From NCBI RefSeq assembly GCF_001644565.1, contig NZ_CP011387.1, positions 473,501 to 537,500 on the forward strand: a stretch of 64,000 bases of DNA. Reading direction: 5' to 3'. Within the stretch, counting starts at the first letter, position 1, and each line of letters opens with the position of its first letter. The position numbers were made by a program, and so were the translations under genes. Below, in pieces: positions 37,367-49,966 of this stretch. The stretch comes from Deinococcus puniceus (GTDB lineage: Bacteria > Deinococcota > Deinococci > Deinococcales > Deinococcaceae). The notes below the pieces were generated by a model. It saw nothing but the letters and a program-made list of their open reading frames with translations. It was not told the origin of the DNA and did no database searches.

Positions 37367-38708
37367 GGTTGACCTCTGCCGCTGCGGCTGCGCTTTCCTC
37401 AACCTCTGTCGGCCCTAGCGTCACCGTCGTCGCTTGCCCAGCCGGATCGTAGCCGCTCAGGAAAGCATTTACATCTTCTAGCGTCAGGGCGGCGAGTTGC
37501 CCGCGCAGGTCGGCCACGCTGCGAATCCGCCTGAACACGGCCACATCCCGCGTGAGGCTGGTGGCGCGTGCCCGCAGGCTTTCCGCGCCGAAGACCACGC
37601 TGGCGGTCAGGCCCGTTTTGGCCCGCACGAATTCGGCTTGGGTTAACCCCTGCGGCAGGCGGCCCAGTTCGGCCAGCAGCACGTCCAGCGTTTCGGGGGC
37701 GCGGGCGGGCGTGCTTCCGGCGTAGGTGGACAGGAAGCCCTGCCCGCCCAGCACCACCGGAGAGGCGCTGACCGAGTAGGCCAGCCCGCGCTCCTCACGC
37801 ACCGCATGGAACAGACGGCTGGCACTGCCGCCCGACAGCGCCGTGATCGCCAGTTGCCAGTGCAGCCAGTGGGGATGCAGCGGCGCGACGCCCGGCGAAC
37901 TCAGGCTGATGTGCGTCTGCTCGCCGTCCTCGTAGGGTACGTGTGAGCGCAGACCGGGCAAGAAACGGGCGGTTACGAGGTCGTTTCGGCCCGTGCGCCA
38001 CCCGGCAAATGTGCGGGTCATCAGGTCGTGCACGGCGTCTGGGTCGGCGTCGGCCACCAGCCCCAGCACGCTGCCGTTGCCGCCGTAGCAGGTCAGAAAT
38101 TCGCGCAGACTGGCAGGCGTAATCGCGGCTAAACCTTCTGGCGTGCCGCTGGCAGGATGGGCAAAGCCCGCGAACGGAGCCGCCGCCGCGCCGTCGAAAG
38201 CCACGCTGCGGGCCTGCACCGCCAGCAAGTCGGGCGGGCTGTCTTCCAGTCCTTCCAAGTCTTGGCGGGCCAAATCCAGCAACACGGCCAGTTCGGCGTC
38301 GGGCAAGTCGGGGCGCAGCAACACGTCGGATAGCAGGGACAGCGCACCGGGCAAGTCGGCATTTAGGCCGCTGACGCCGTACCGGGTGGCTTCCGGCCCC
38401 ACGCCCCCGCCCCGGCGCACGCCGAGGTCATCGAAGGCGTCTTGCAGTGCGCGGGCAGAGCGGCCCCCAGCGCCCTTGAACAGCCATTCTTCCAACACGC
38501 CCGCCGAACCCTCGAACCCTACCGGATCGTGTGCGCTGCCTACCGGAATCCGCAGATCCAGCGCGAAGCCCGGCCCGGCGCGGCGCTCATAGGCCACGCG
38601 CAGGCCGTTCTGGAGCGTCCAGAGCCAGACCTGTGGCCCGCCGTTGTTGTGTGTTATCCCCGTCTGAATCTCAGGCGCGGCTGCCGTTCCGTCTGCGCCA
38701 ATCGTCAT
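37359..38708 (-). CDS. M16-family protein lacking the zinc motif
   Basis: From the ATG at 38708 (TAAACT 7 nt upstream) the product has 449 residues in two M16 domains. Where an active enzyme has HXXEH, this one reads [14 protein letters not shown], so both His ligands are lost. The second domain keeps the family features ([23 protein letters not shown], containing the RXXXGLXY substrate-binding Arg/Tyr). It is likely the non-catalytic partner of the overlapping downstream gene, as in mitochondrial processing peptidase alpha. Confidence 0.9.
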   Translation of the reverse strand: MTIGADGTAAAPEIQTGITHNNGGPQVWLWTLQNGLRVAYERRAGPGFALDLRIPVGSAHDPVGFEGSAGVLEEWLFKGAGGRSARALQDAFDDLGVRRGGGVGPEATRYGVSGLNADLPGALSLLSDVLLRPDLPDAELAVLLDLARQDLEGLEDSPPDLLAVQARSVAFDGAAAAPFAGFAHPASGTPEGLAAITPASLREFLTCYGGNGSVLGLVADADPDAVHDLMTRTFAGWRTGRNDLVTARFLPGLRSHVPYEDGEQTHISLSSPGVAPLHPHWLHWQLAITALSGGSASRLFHAVREERGLAYSVSASPVVLGGQGFLSTYAGSTPARAPETLDVLLAELGRLPQGLTQAEFVRAKTGLTASVVFGAESLRARATSLTRDVAVFRRIRSVADLRGQLAALTLEDVNAFLSGYDPAGQATTVTLGPTEVEESAAAAAEVNHV

Positions 38709-38802
38709 CCGGGGTAGTTTAGCGCCCCCCAGCACATCGCACAGGACAAAGGCAACTTTAGAGGGACGCTTGCCTCATCTTCAGCCGCCATGCTGAAGCT
38801 CT

Positions 38803-39330
38803 ATGCGCCGTCTGCTGTCTTTCCTCGTGGTTCTGGCTGTGCTGGGCGGGCTGGCCTACCTGCTGTGGCCCATGCTGAAAAACGCTGGCCGCTATTCGGC
38901 GCTGCTGTCGGCCCCCGCGCCCACCGCCCGCAGTTTGCCCAATCCCCTGCCCGGTCAACGCTTCGTAGATACGTGGGGAGCCGCACGCAGCGCGGGCCGC
39001 AGGCATGAGGGCGTGGACATTTTCGCCCGCCGTGACACGCCCATAGAGGCCACCACTCGCGGCATCGTGGTCAATGTCGGAGAAAACCGCCTCGGCGGGC
39101 GCACCGTGATGATTCTTGGCCCCGGCGGTCAGCGCCACTACTACGCCCATCTGGAGCGCTACGCCGAGTTGCGAGAGGGTGACTGGGTAGAAGCCGGAGA
39201 GGTGGTGGGCTACGTGGGCGACAGCGGCAACGCCAAAGGCACGCCCCCGCATCTGCACTACGGCATCTATGCGGGGGGCGGGGCCATCAATCCTTATCCG
39301 TTGCTGCGGCGGGAATGGGAGAAGCCCTAA
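38803..39330 (+). CDS. M23-family (LytM-like) peptidase, membrane anchored
   Basis: The 175-residue protein has an N-terminal signal anchor ([22 protein letters not shown]) and a peptidase domain with [13 protein letters not shown] (HXXXD zinc ligands), [34 protein letters not shown] text, and [11 protein letters not shown] (HXH). All zinc ligands are present. It probably cuts peptidoglycan cross-bridges at the outer face of the inner membrane. CATGCT lies 8 nt before the ATG. Confidence 0.9.
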   Translation: MRRLLSFLVVLAVLGGLAYLLWPMLKNAGRYSALLSAPAPTARSLPNPLPGQRFVDTWGAARSAGRRHEGVDIFARRDTPIEATTRGIVVNVGENRLGGRTVMILGPGGQRHYYAHLERYAELREGDWVEAGEVVGYVGDSGNAKGTPPHLHYGIYAGGGAINPYPLLRREWEKP

Positions 39331-39405
39331 GAGCGGGGAGTGGTCAGGAGTGGGTGGGACAAGCGTGATTCCCCCCAAAACTGCCATCCAAAACAATCAA
39401 TACCT

Positions 39406-39681
39406 TCAGTCGGCGGCCTGCTGCGCGACCCACGGCAGATGGTGCTGGGGCGTGTCGACCAATGCCCCGAACCGCAAATGGCGCTGGCAGATGAACCACA
39501 TCTCGTCGCGGTCATTGGCCAGCACGAAATAGGCGTCGCTGGTTTCGCTGGGATTGAACATGCCTAGCACGCGGTACAGCCGATCTTCCACGAAGCCGCT
39601 GTCGAGCGGGCGGGGCATAGGGGCACGGGGGCCAGTCAGTTCCTGAATCCGCACAAACAGGTGGGGGTGAAAGGCGAGCAT
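39406..39681 (-). CDS. Small hypothetical protein
   Basis: The 91-residue product ([18 protein letters not shown].., [23 protein letters not shown]) has no known motif, signal peptide or membrane segment. Its Cys, Trp and His content suggests a compact folded domain. CAGGCT lies 5 nt before the ATG, fitting the local leaderless pattern. It converges on the M23 gene and is likely a genus-level conserved protein. Confidence 0.6.
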   Translation of the reverse strand: MLAFHPHLFVRIQELTGPRAPMPRPLDSGFVEDRLYRVLGMFNPSETSDAYFVLANDRDEMWFICQRHLRFGALVDTPQHHLPWVAQQAAD

Positions 39682-39751
39682 GTCTCAGCCTGATGCCAGC
39701 TCAGCCGTAAGAGTGGGTGAACTCAGACAAGCTCAAGAGACTTTGAAGAAA

Positions 39752-39780
39752 GGGGCAACGGCGGTTAAACCTGTTGCCCC
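39752..39780 (-). terminator. Terminator after the siroheme decarboxylase gene
   Basis: GGGGCAAC and GTTGCCCC form an 8-bp stem with a 13-nt loop. On the minus strand TTTCTTC follows. It lies 24 bp behind the stop codon. Confidence 0.8.
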
Positions 39781-39803
39781 AATGCGCGGATCAATTTCTA
39801 AGA

Positions 39804-40877
<1,074 letters not shown>

Positions 40878-41019
40878 ATCACCCAAGATACGCCCACCCA
40901 TGCGGCAAAAAGTCCCCGAACGAGCGGTAAGGGCGCGGCCCCGGCCCAAGCGTGTGCATCTGCTTAAGGCGGTCAAGATTCACCGACAACCCCTGAGTTT
41001 CAGGGCGCACAATATGGGC

Positions 41020-41313
41020 ATGGTAACCGCACTGGTGATGGTACAGGCCGAACGGCAACGCATTCAGGAAACCGCCGAGGCCCTCGCCAGCGTGCCTAGC
41101 GTGCGCGAGGTGTATTCCGTGACTGGAGAATGGGACATTGTGGCCGTGCTGCGCCTGAGCCGCTACGAGGATCTGGATGATGTCGTGACTGGACATTTGA
41201 GGAAGGTAGACGGTATTACGCGCACGCAAACCATGCTGGCCTTCCGCACCTACAGCGAAGATTTGCTCGATCAGGGCTTTGGCGTGGGCCTAGACGAGGG
41301 CCGGACAGAGTAG
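41020..41313 (+). CDS. Stand-alone AsnC/Lrp ligand-binding domain protein
   Basis: The 97-residue product is just the RAM-type effector domain (MVTALVMVQAERQRIQETAE, VREVYSVTGEWDIVAVLRL, VDGITRTQTMLAFRTYS) without a DNA-binding half. Such proteins can form decamers or tune full Lrp regulators. Of two in-frame ATGs I take 41020, because CACAAT lies 6 nt before it and directly abuts the earlier one. It is divergent from the siroheme decarboxylase, whose halves are built from the same fold. Confidence 0.85.
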   Translation: MVTALVMVQAERQRIQETAEALASVPSVREVYSVTGEWDIVAVLRLSRYEDLDDVVTGHLRKVDGITRTQTMLAFRTYSEDLLDQGFGVGLDEGRTE

Positions 41314-42000
41314 AACGATCTTTTGTCATGCAGTTAGGAGAGGTAAGTGAATTCAGCATTCACTCTGCCAATGCAACAGCGGCCCCCGGTGCTGATTCCG
41401 CTCCGACTGACGTCCTACCGCTTGCTCACAACAGTATATTCACTGCTGTTTGCTTGACATAAGGAGCAATGAAAACAGTTGTGGTGGTTGTTTTGGAAGC
41501 AGTTCCATTATTGTCCATCTCCTCATCGGGAGACATTCATCTGTTGAGTCTAGTCGGCCTCTTGCGGGGATATGCAGAGAATATTCTGCCTAAGCGGAAA
41601 AAATGAGCCGTGAGGCCCGTCTGAGAATAACTTTCAGAAAGCTTACTAGGCTGTCAATAAAGACCTCTTTTATTGTCCATGCATGACCATTCGACATCAA
41701 GACATCTGCTGATGAGGCAGAGTTTTTGCCGTATAGAACAAGCTTAATGCTTTCAGCCGCCTAAGCTGAGCAGCATTTCTTGCTCCCCTCTCAGTCGAAG
41801 TGGGGTCAGCACTGTGGGAAAAGGGCGCGACTTTGCCACAGATCAAATCAAACTCTCACAGAGCAGTTTAACTGCGCTCAGAGGGAGATTTGCTGGCTTC
41901 ATTGGAAAAACACAACCTCTCGGGTCAGATTTGTACTCAAGATGGGGGTTTACAACGTCTACTTCCATCGTTCATACTGAATCTCCGGAGGATTACTCAG
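41314..42000. other. 690-bp low-G+C region without a recognised gene
   Basis: The region is visibly AT-richer than its flanks and has no long frame. It holds several small hairpins: CAATAAA..TTTATTG (41,655-41,675), CTGTGG..CCACAG (41,812-41,841) and GCAGTTTAACTGC (41,863-41,875). The 11-mer TTATTGTCCAT occurs twice. It might encode a structured RNA or be the remains of a lost gene. Confidence 0.45.
41469..41606 (+). CDS. Possible small hydrophobic peptide
   Basis: A 45-codon frame begins ATGAAAACAGTTGTGG, preceded by AAGGAG, although the spacing of 2 nt is too short for good initiation. It would encode MKTVVVVVLEAVPLLSI and then a more polar part ending in PKRKK. The pattern could be a small membrane peptide, but chance is a real alternative. 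Confidence 0.2.
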   Translation: MKTVVVVVLEAVPLLSISSSGDIHLLSLVGLLRGYAENILPKRKK

Positions 42001-42432
42001 ATGACTTACAAGAAACTCAGCGAACAGATTCACGAACTCAGCAACCCACAGCGCAGTGACTCCTTCGTAAAACTTTTCCGTGATGCTGTACGTCAGGGCA
42101 AATTTGATGCCACGTACATGCCCGAACGTTTTACCATGCCCAAGCAATTCAGCCGCCGGGGCGCGGAAGGCACCTATCAGCGCGATGCCAAAGAGATGTT
42201 GTTTGAAATTACGCCTGATTTCGAAGCGTGGTTTGATCAGACCAACCGCGATTTGGCGGCAGCACGCAAAGGCGGCAACATCAAGCCCAGCGTAGAGGCG
42301 ATTGAATCAGGCCTCGTGGACTTTAAGAAGATGGCCGAGGAAACCCGCAAGAAAATGCAGGCCAGCTACGAAAAAGGTCAAGCCTTGGGCAACAGCCGGG
42401 CCAAAGGCAGCAAGGGCGGCAAGCGCAAGTAA
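42001..42432 (+). CDS. Conserved-looking basic protein of unknown function
   Basis: I take the ATG at 42001, which follows CCGGAGGATTACTCAG. The 143-residue product is helical and charged (YKKLSEQIHELSNPQRSD, FRDAVRQGKFDATYMPERF, SVEAIESGLVDFKKMAEETR) and ends with a Lys/Gly-rich tail (AKGSKGGKRK) that could bind nucleic acid. No family is recognised. It stands alone behind the long low-G+C region, and gmk follows on the same strand. Confidence 0.7.
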   Translation: MTYKKLSEQIHELSNPQRSDSFVKLFRDAVRQGKFDATYMPERFTMPKQFSRRGAEGTYQRDAKEMLFEITPDFEAWFDQTNRDLAAARKGGNIKPSVEAIESGLVDFKKMAEETRKKMQASYEKGQALGNSRAKGSKGGKRK

Positions 42433-42568
42433 GCCCTAGGGCAACTTAAACTAGGCTGTTACTGACTGGGTGGATGCGAAAGTGCATTCGCCCAGTTCGT
42501 GTTCTGGCGCGGTCTGGCTTTGGCTGCCCCCTTTCCCCGCGTGTCAGGGGCGCGTATCCTGCCGGGTG

Positions 42569-43282
42569 ATGATGGCCGTTCCTGACGTTTCCGCCCCCTC
42601 CGATTCCGCCCGCCGGGGCCTCTTGATCGTCATGACGGGCGCGTCGGGCGTGGGCAAAGGCACCTTGCGAGAACGCTGGCTAGAAGGCCAGGACGTGTTC
42701 TATTCCACGTCATGGACAACCCGTGAGGCCCGCCCCGGCGAGCAGGACGGCGTAGATTACGTGTTCGTGACCCCCGAAGCTTTTGAGGCCAAAGCTGCTG
42801 CCGACGGCTTTCTGGAACACGCCGCTTTTGTGGGCAACCGCTACGGCACGCCCATAGAACCCATCGAATCGGCACTGGGCCGGGGTCAGGACGTGGTGCT
42901 GGAAATCGAGGTGGAGGGAGCCATGCAGGTGCAGGCCCGCGCAGGCGAGGAGGCGATCTTGGTGTTTATCATGCCGCCGAGCCTGACCGAACTGCGCCGC
43001 CGCTTGGAGGGCCGCGCCACCGAAACGCCCGAACGCATAGAAAAACGCCTGCTGCGTGCCCGCGAGGAAATTACTCAGGCGCACGCCTTCCGCTACGCCA
43101 TCGTCAACGATGACCTGAACCGCGCTCTGCACGAGCTTCAGGCCGTACAACGCTACGAACGGGCGCGGCAGATTCCCGAAGAGGAATGGACGCCCGAAGA
43201 CCGCGCCGCGCAGGCGTTGGCCCTCTCGGTACGCAGCGACGGCCTGAGCGCCGCCGATTTAGAGCGGGTTGTCAATAGCTGA
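42569..43282 (+). CDS. gmk: Guanylate kinase
   Basis: Gmk makes GDP from GMP and ATP. The 237-residue protein shows LIVMTGASGVGKGTLRERWL (P-loop), STSWTTREARPGEQDGVDYVFV (GMP-binding), FLEHAAFVGNRYGTP, and VLEIEVEGAMQV. Two ATGs in a row start the frame; the first, at 42569, lies 8 nt after TATCCT. It has a short N-terminal extension compared with the E. coli enzyme (207 residues). Confidence 0.95.
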   Translation: MMAVPDVSAPSDSARRGLLIVMTGASGVGKGTLRERWLEGQDVFYSTSWTTREARPGEQDGVDYVFVTPEAFEAKAAADGFLEHAAFVGNRYGTPIEPIESALGRGQDVVLEIEVEGAMQVQARAGEEAILVFIMPPSLTELRRRLEGRATETPERIEKRLLRAREEITQAHAFRYAIVNDDLNRALHELQAVQRYERARQIPEEEWTPEDRAAQALALSVRSDGLSAADLERVVNS

Positions 43283-43309
43283 CGTTCGTGGGCAGCTAAA
43301 GGAGGCTTT

Positions 43310-43846
43310 ATGCCGCTAGAACTCGTACAGGGCGATATTGCTGCACAAACCACCTGCGCTGTCGTCACTGCCGCCAACAAAGAACTGATGGGCGGGGGCG
43401 GCGTAGACGGCGTAATTCACCGCGCCGCCGGGCCAGAACTCTTACGGGCAATTCGGCCACTCGGCGGCACACCCACCGGAACGGCTGTGATTACCCCGGC
43501 GTTCGGCTTGACCAAGCAGGGCGTTCAGTACATCATTCACGCGGTTGGCCCCATTTGGCGCGGCGGGCAAGGGGACGAGGCTGACCTGTTGGCCGGAGCT
43601 TACCGCCACAGCCTGCGCCTCGCCCTAGAGAATGGCTGCGGCAGCGTGGCGTTCCCGTCCATCAGTACGGGCGTGTACGGCTATCCGGTGGAGAAAGCTG
43701 CGCCTGTGGCCCTCGCTGTCGTAGCCGAGACCTTGGTCGAGCATCCAGACCTGACGGTGCGCGTGGTGCTGTATGACGTGGGGAATCTGCACGTGTTTCA
43801 GCGGGCGTGGGCACGGTTGGAGGGTGGGGAGACTCGGCCTGTGTAG
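43310..43846 (+). CDS. Macrodomain protein (ADP-ribose/O-acetyl-ADP-ribose hydrolase type)
   Basis: The 178-residue protein is a MacroD-like domain: [21 protein letters not shown], the ADP-ribose-binding [14 protein letters not shown], and [14 protein letters not shown]. It probably removes ADP-ribose from proteins or deacetylates O-acetyl-ADP-ribose. AGGAGG lies upstream of the ATG. It follows gmk by 27 bp and may be co-transcribed with it. Confidence 0.93.
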   Translation: MPLELVQGDIAAQTTCAVVTAANKELMGGGGVDGVIHRAAGPELLRAIRPLGGTPTGTAVITPAFGLTKQGVQYIIHAVGPIWRGGQGDEADLLAGAYRHSLRLALENGCGSVAFPSISTGVYGYPVEKAAPVALAVVAETLVEHPDLTVRVVLYDVGNLHVFQRAWARLEGGETRPV

Positions 43847-43909
43847 ACCAACATGGAACGCAAACCGGACAGGAGATGGCCCAGTTTGCGTTCGTGACAA
43901 GCTCAATCC

Positions 43910-45385
43910 CTACTCGCCGCCTGCGCTGCGTTGCGTGTCCCGGCCTTCCGGCGTGGGCAATCCGGGCGGCCTGCCTTGCGGGAATCCGGGGCCAGTCAGG
44001 TCTACAGTTTCGCGGTCAGGCACGATGTCTCCCTTCATGCCCTCTTGCTCCAGCACGGGCACAAAAGCCTCCATCACCTCGACTTCGCCGTGTACCAGCC
44101 AGACATGCGGCTTGCCTGCCGTACTCAGGAAGGCCAGCAGATCATCCTGATCGGCGTGGGCGCTGAATCCGCCGATGGTATGCACTTTGGCCCGCACCGC
44201 CACGTCTTCGCCCATAATCCTGACCGAGTCTGTGCCCGCGACAATGCGCCCGCCGAGGCTGCTGGGTGACTGATAACTGACGATGACGAGGCTGGTGCTG
44301 GGTTTCCAGAGGTGGTGCTTGAGGTGATGCTGGATGCGCCCGCCCGTCATCATGCCGTTGCCTGCCAAAATAATGGCGGGGCCATCGTAGCGGTTGATGC
44401 GCTGCGATTCGGCGGCGGTAGGCACCACATGCAGCGTACTGGGCCGGAAGGGGTCTTCGCCGTTTTGCAGGGCCTGCCGCACCGGGGGAATCAGTTCGTC
44501 GCCAAATTCGAAGTATTCGTGGGTGGCCCGCGCCGCCATCGGGGAATCCAGAAACACCGGAATGCGCGGCACTTCTCCGCTGTCCATCAGCTCTTTGAGG
44601 GTATACAGAATGGTCTGCGCCCGCTCTATGGCAAAGCTGGGAATCAGGATTTTGCCGCCCAAGCGCACGCTTTCGCGCAGGGCATCCCTAAATTCGGTGA
44701 GGGTATCGGCCCAGACCCGGTGAGTTCGGTTGGCATACGTGGTTTCTATCACCACCGCGTCGGCTTCGGGGGGCGGCGTAAAGTCCAGTTGTAGCCCGCT
44801 TTCCCGGTTGCCGAGGTCGCCGCTCATGATCAGGCGGCCCTGCGCCGATTCGATGAGCAAATACGCGCTGCCCAGAATGTGCCCGGCCCGCTGCGGCGTG
44901 ATGCTGATATCGGCTACGCGCAAGGTTTCGCCAAATTCCAACTGTGGGCGCAGCAACGCTACCGTGCGGTGAACGTCTTCTTCCTCGTACAGCGGCGGCG
45001 GCACTTCGTCCTCGCGGCCCTGTCTGCGGGCGCGGCGCACGTCCTGGCGGTAGCCTTCGACCTGCAAGCGGGCCGAATCCAACAGCACCGTTTCGGCGAG
45101 GGCGGCGGTGGGAGCCGTGCAGTACACCGGCCCCCGAAACCCCTGCTTGATCAGTATGGGCAGGCGGCCCACATGATCCAGGTGCGCGTGGGTCAAAATT
45201 ACGGCGTCCAGATCACGCGGATCGAAGGGGAAGGGTTCGCGGTTGCGGGCCTCTAATTCCTCGCCACCCTGAAACAACCCACAGTCGATCAGGAGTTGCC
45301 GCGTGCCGCCTGCCGCCGCGTCCAGCGTCAGCAAGTGCATGCTGCCCGTAACGGTGCAGGCCGCGCCCAGACTTTGCATTTTCAT
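43910..45385 (-). CDS. Metallo-beta-lactamase/beta-CASP RNA-processing nuclease
   Basis: The 491-residue protein has the nuclease core: the zinc motif [13 protein letters not shown] (HXHXDH), later [13 protein letters not shown] and MSGDLGN, then the beta-CASP motifs: A near [11 protein letters not shown] with [15 protein letters not shown], and C with [12 protein letters not shown] (His). It resembles the Thermus CPSF73-like nuclease more than RNase J. The last 30 residues are Pro/Gly-rich. TAGACT lies 6 nt before the ATG. It probably cleaves single-stranded RNA. Confidence 0.9.
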   Translation of the reverse strand: MKMQSLGAACTVTGSMHLLTLDAAAGGTRQLLIDCGLFQGGEELEARNREPFPFDPRDLDAVILTHAHLDHVGRLPILIKQGFRGPVYCTAPTAALAETVLLDSARLQVEGYRQDVRRARRQGREDEVPPPLYEEEDVHRTVALLRPQLEFGETLRVADISITPQRAGHILGSAYLLIESAQGRLIMSGDLGNRESGLQLDFTPPPEADAVVIETTYANRTHRVWADTLTEFRDALRESVRLGGKILIPSFAIERAQTILYTLKELMDSGEVPRIPVFLDSPMAARATHEYFEFGDELIPPVRQALQNGEDPFRPSTLHVVPTAAESQRINRYDGPAIILAGNGMMTGGRIQHHLKHHLWKPSTSLVIVSYQSPSSLGGRIVAGTDSVRIMGEDVAVRAKVHTIGGFSAHADQDDLLAFLSTAGKPHVWLVHGEVEVMEAFVPVLEQEGMKGDIVPDRETVDLTGPGFPQGRPPGLPTPEGRDTQRSAGGE

Positions 45386-45490
45386 GGGGCAAGTCTAGCG
45401 GCCCAACCTGACCGTGCGTTCCGTCACAGTTCCAACATGCCTTTATGCGCCCTTCAGGTTTGGAAAGCTGAACGGGTGTACGGTCAGGGC

Positions 45491-45952
45491 ATGACCCACC
45501 TCGAACCCAGCACCCCCCGCAGTGGCTTTGCCCGAATCGCTGTCGGCATAGACTTTTCGCCGTCTTCCCAGCACGCGCTGGATGTGGCCCGCACCCGCTT
45601 TCCCGGCGCAGATATTCGCCTGCTGCACGTCACCGACGCCCGCGTGACCGCCACCCCTGACCTGATGGGCGGCATGACGCCTTCTCTGCCCGATTCCGGC
45701 CTGCTGCAAGCCATGGAACACGCCGACGCGGGTCGCCTGAACGAGCTGTTGATGGACAACGAAGACGCCGAATTGCTGATTGGTGATCCGGTGACGGGCC
45801 TGCTGGACGCCTCGCAACGCTGGGCCGCCGATTTACTGGTCGTAGGCACACACGCCAAAGGCCCGTTGGAACACTTCTTCTTGGGGAGTACGGCAGAAAA
45901 GCTGGTGGCGCGGAGTCCTATTCCGGTGTTGACGGTTCGGCTGGGGCGATAG
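45491..45952 (+). CDS. Universal stress protein (UspA family)
   Basis: From the ATG at 45491 (TACGGT 6 nt upstream) the protein has 153 residues. It starts [19 protein letters not shown] and ends with the ATP-binding signature [23 protein letters not shown] (GX2GX9GS type) and SPIPVLTVR. Usp proteins bind ATP and help survival under stress. It is divergent from the beta-CASP nuclease gene. Confidence 0.92.
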   Translation: MTHLEPSTPRSGFARIAVGIDFSPSSQHALDVARTRFPGADIRLLHVTDARVTATPDLMGGMTPSLPDSGLLQAMEHADAGRLNELLMDNEDAELLIGDPVTGLLDASQRWAADLLVVGTHAKGPLEHFFLGSTAEKLVARSPIPVLTVRLGR

Positions 45953-45975
45953 GGACTGGGTATTAGGGTCTTGTC

Positions 45976-46289
45976 CCACGCCTTCCCCCACCCCCCAGCC
46001 CCCGCCCCCAAAGGGGTCAGGGGAGCTAACGTTGCACTAGGCAGGATTGATCTTGTCGCGTTTCAAGTCGGCTGAATCCCTCTCTAGAAGCGGAATTTCC
46101 AGTTCATTCCGGGATGGAATTGGCCCGCGCGTTGCACGCACGACGGCCTCACACGGATAGGGGCGGGGGCGATGTAGGTGGCGGTGTCGGGGTGTTTGCT
46201 CCCTCCACCTTGAGGGGGACTCGCAGAGCTGCGGAGCAGTGGGCTGGGGAGGGGGGGTGAGTGAGCGTCAGCGATTGCTCTTACCCTTC
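45976..46289. repeat. Long dispersed repeat, copy 2 (about 310 bp)
   Basis: The sequence is homologous over nearly its whole length to 23,379-23,689, with the same block order and orientation. It carries an additional GGGGACTCGCAGAGCTGCGG block also seen near 15,690 (inverted) and 62,380. It fills the gap between uspA and the OstA-like gene and codes for nothing evident. Confidence 0.7.
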
Positions 46290-46315
46290 CTCCTGAGGCC
46301 AACCTACGGCAACTT

Positions 46316-47392
46316 CTATGGCGGATTCACTGGCAAAGTCGGCCTGACTGGAGCTTCTGTGGGTGTTGCTGCTGGCGTTCCTGTTCCCGCCTCCCCGTCC
46401 TGAAACTCGCCCGTGATGGTTCCGCCAGCGGCTTTGCGGGCCACGACTTCATTTCGGTCTAAGTCGTACAAGATGACTCCCGCACGCAAAATATCGCCGT
46501 TTTGCACGCTTTCGGCGGGTTGCTCCGGCGTTCCGATCAGGCGGGCCACATTTGCCGCGTCGTCGTATTCCACGCGGCCTGCTTTGCTCACGCGCCCGTC
46601 TTTGCTGGTCAATACCACGTTGCCTACCAGTATGGTCTTTTCGTCGTCCACATCAACTTCTATCCGCTGGCTGCTGCCCGTCAGAGGGCCGTCATCGTTG
46701 GCGCGGGAAAAGGCAATCGGGCCGTCGATCCGGGCGATGCCGTCCGATTCGTCGTACACCAGCTTTTGCCCGGTCAGCTGGGTTTTGCCCTGCGTCACCC
46801 GCACCGTGCCCTGCGTGGGGGCGGACGTGGCTTCCACGGCGCAGCGGCTCAGGCGGTCTGTTTTGCCTTCGGGCGGATTTTCAAGGAATCGGGCGGTTCC
46901 GGCACTGGCTTCAATTCTTCCGTCACTGCCTTCCTGCCCTTCCGGTACGTCTTTCTGGGTCACCAACGCCAGCGGCACGCGGATCACGTTCTGGTCGATG
47001 GTGATCTGAATCCCGCCCGTCCCTGTCTCGCTAAATACGAGCAACGTCGGCGCGTCTTCCGGCTCATCGTCTTGCCGCGAGCAGATGGTAAAAATGCCCG
47101 TTTCATCGGTGGTTCCGGTTCGCACGATGCGAATGCGGCGTTCCTTGCCGTCATCGCCCTTGCGTACTAGTTCCAAGGTGGCGTTTTCGGATTGGGCGGC
47201 GGATTCGGTGTCAGGCGCGGGCTGGGTCTCGGTAGGTTGAGGCTCGGCGGGCTGGGTGGGTTGAGCCGGGGTAGGTTGAACTGGGGTAGGCGGTGGGGGC
47301 GTTGGAGCCGTCGTTTGGGCATTGACGCCCCACGTCAGGGCGGCCCCCAGCATCAGGGTCAGGCCGAGGCCCACTGCCGGAAGCCGTTTCAT
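46316..47392 (-). CDS. LptA/OstA-like exported protein with Pro-rich linker
   Basis: I take the second ATG (47392), since TAAGCT lies 7 nt before it and touches the first. The 358-residue protein has a signal peptide ([21 protein letters not shown]), a Pro/Gln/Thr linker (about 30-70), a beta-rich middle, and an OstA/LptA-type segment at about 195-310 ([39 protein letters not shown]). LptA-like jellyroll domains form the periplasmic bridge in LPS transport. It follows two other Lpt-like genes on the same strand. Confidence 0.75.
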   Translation of the reverse strand: MKRLPAVGLGLTLMLGAALTWGVNAQTTAPTPPPPTPVQPTPAQPTQPAEPQPTETQPAPDTESAAQSENATLELVRKGDDGKERRIRIVRTGTTDETGIFTICSRQDDEPEDAPTLLVFSETGTGGIQITIDQNVIRVPLALVTQKDVPEGQEGSDGRIEASAGTARFLENPPEGKTDRLSRCAVEATSAPTQGTVRVTQGKTQLTGQKLVYDESDGIARIDGPIAFSRANDDGPLTGSSQRIEVDVDDEKTILVGNVVLTSKDGRVSKAGRVEYDDAANVARLIGTPEQPAESVQNGDILRAGVILYDLDRNEVVARKAAGGTITGEFQDGEAGTGTPAATPTEAPVRPTLPVNPP

Positions 47393-47477
47393 GGGCATCA
47401 GCTTACCGCCGATGTTCTACGGATTCCGGCCCAATTGGTCAATTCGCCCAAGACGTTCATTCCGAGTCAGCCGGACA

Positions 47478-48395
<918 letters not shown>

Positions 48396-48442
48396 GGTGT
48401 AGCTCCTTAGGTAAGTTTGGGTTTAGAGAAGCAAAGCTGGAA

Positions 48443-49051
48443 TTACAGGGGAATCCGTTTTCCATCCCGGCAAGTTTCGGTGGCGTCCAGATTGGCTGAA
48501 TAGCTGGAGTTGTCGTTGTCAGAGTCTTCGATAACAAACTGAAAGCTCATGCGGATTTTTGCTACACGCCCCGTAACATTGGGGGAATCAATGGTTGCCA
48601 GAGGAGCCGTGAAACCGTAGCCCTGCTCAATCTTGATCGGCTGCGCGGCATTTCCAGTCAAATCCAAGTCGGCGCACTGGGCCACCAGCGTGATTCGGGC
48701 CTTCTGGGTGGTCATGTTGTCCTGACTGTCTATGGTCAGGTCTGGGGCAGTCAAGGTGGCGTCCAGCGTCTCGCGCCCGGTGTAGATGCCTGCCGCATTT
48801 TTCTCGCGTAGCAGCCGTTGCCCGTCCGACAGCCCGCTCAGACGTGTTTCGCCCGCTACCGGATCACTGCTCACGTTGGCGGCACGGAACCGCCACACCG
48901 CGCCCTCATCCCGCGCCGGATACAGCGACAAGGCCACGCCCGACAACTTGGCCCCTGTTCCGGCCCCAGCTTGGCTCCCGCTGGGCAAGAACGCGAAGAT
49001 CAGCGCGAACAAGACCAGCGCCGTCAGCGTCCACAACCCGGCTCTCAGCAC
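48443..49051 (-). CDS. LptC-like bitopic protein
   Basis: The 202-residue product starts at GTG with TAGAGT 6 nt upstream. It has one N-terminal membrane helix (AGLWTLTALVLFALIFAFLP) and a beta-rich periplasmic part containing LSGLSDGQRLLREKNAAGIY and TLTAPDLTIDSQDNMTTQKA. This is the topology of LptC, and the gene precedes two LptA-like genes. The match is by topology and context more than by sequence, so LptC is a likely but not certain name. Confidence 0.65.
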   Translation of the reverse strand: MLRAGLWTLTALVLFALIFAFLPSGSQAGAGTGAKLSGVALSLYPARDEGAVWRFRAANVSSDPVAGETRLSGLSDGQRLLREKNAAGIYTGRETLDATLTAPDLTIDSQDNMTTQKARITLVAQCADLDLTGNAAQPIKIEQGYGFTAPLATIDSPNVTGRVAKIRMSFQFVIEDSDNDNSSYSANLDATETCRDGKRIPL

Positions 49052-49183
49052 GCAGGCACTCTACCGTCAGACCCTCATGAGAGTGGTGGGGCCAGCCTGA
49101 CTGAGGGTGAGACTTGGGGGGTGGAGGCGATGTGGTAGGCAAACTTGGAAGGTGAACCCCCCACAACCCACTACCCTGTCTGG

Positions 49184-49966
49184 GTGATCGACACCCACTG
49201 CCACCTCGACTACCTCGACGATCCCGCCTCGGCACGCGGCGAACTGGGCCTGACCGGACTGGTCTGCATCGGTGCGAGTGTGCAGCACGCCCGCAACGCG
49301 GTTAAACTGGCCGAAACCCTGCCCGGCGTGTGGGCCACCGTAGGCATTCATCCCGGCGACAGTGCCGAAGACAGCCCCGAAGCGCGGGCCGAACTGGAAG
49401 CGTTGGCCCTGCATCCCCGCGTGGTGGGTATAGGCGAAAGCGGGCTAGACGACTACTGGGACGACACGCAGCGGCCTGCGCAAATGGCGGCGTTCGACTG
49501 GCAACTGGACTTGGCGCGGCGCGTGGGCAAGCCGCTGGTGATTCATACCCGCGACAAGGCCGGGGCCGACTCTGCCCATCTGGGCGTGATGGACATGCTG
49601 AGAGGCTGGCCCGACGTGTCCGTGATCTTGCACTGCTTTAGCGGGCATGCGGGGCTGCTGCACTTTGGGCTGGAACGCGGCCCACACACCTACTTTGGCT
49701 TTGCGGGCAATACTACCTACAAAACGGCCCGCGAGATTCAGGCCGCCGCCCAAAATATTCCGCTGGGCCGCATGCTGCTGGAAACCGACGCGCCGTTTCT
49801 GGCCCCCGTGCCCAAGCGTGGCAAGCCCAACCGCCCCGGCTACGTGCGCCACACGCTGGAATTCATCGCGGCTCTGCGTGACCTAGACCCAGATGAACTG
49901 GAGCGAATCACCGACGCCAACGCCGAACGGGTGTATGGGATGTATGCCACCCCCTCCGCCGGATAG
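49184..49966 (+). CDS. tatD: TatD-family metal-dependent hydrolase/DNase
   Basis: From the GTG at 49184 the protein has 260 residues and begins [14 protein letters not shown], the canonical TatD start with the HXH metal site. TACCCT lies exactly 7 nt before this GTG, which favours it over the upstream ATG. Further motifs are [27 protein letters not shown] [19 protein letters not shown] and [11 protein letters not shown]. It is probably a 3'-5' DNase acting in repair or turnover. Confidence 0.93.
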   Translation: MIDTHCHLDYLDDPASARGELGLTGLVCIGASVQHARNAVKLAETLPGVWATVGIHPGDSAEDSPEARAELEALALHPRVVGIGESGLDDYWDDTQRPAQMAAFDWQLDLARRVGKPLVIHTRDKAGADSAHLGVMDMLRGWPDVSVILHCFSGHAGLLHFGLERGPHTYFGFAGNTTYKTAREIQAAAQNIPLGRMLLETDAPFLAPVPKRGKPNRPGYVRHTLEFIAALRDLDPDELERITDANAERVYGMYATPSAG

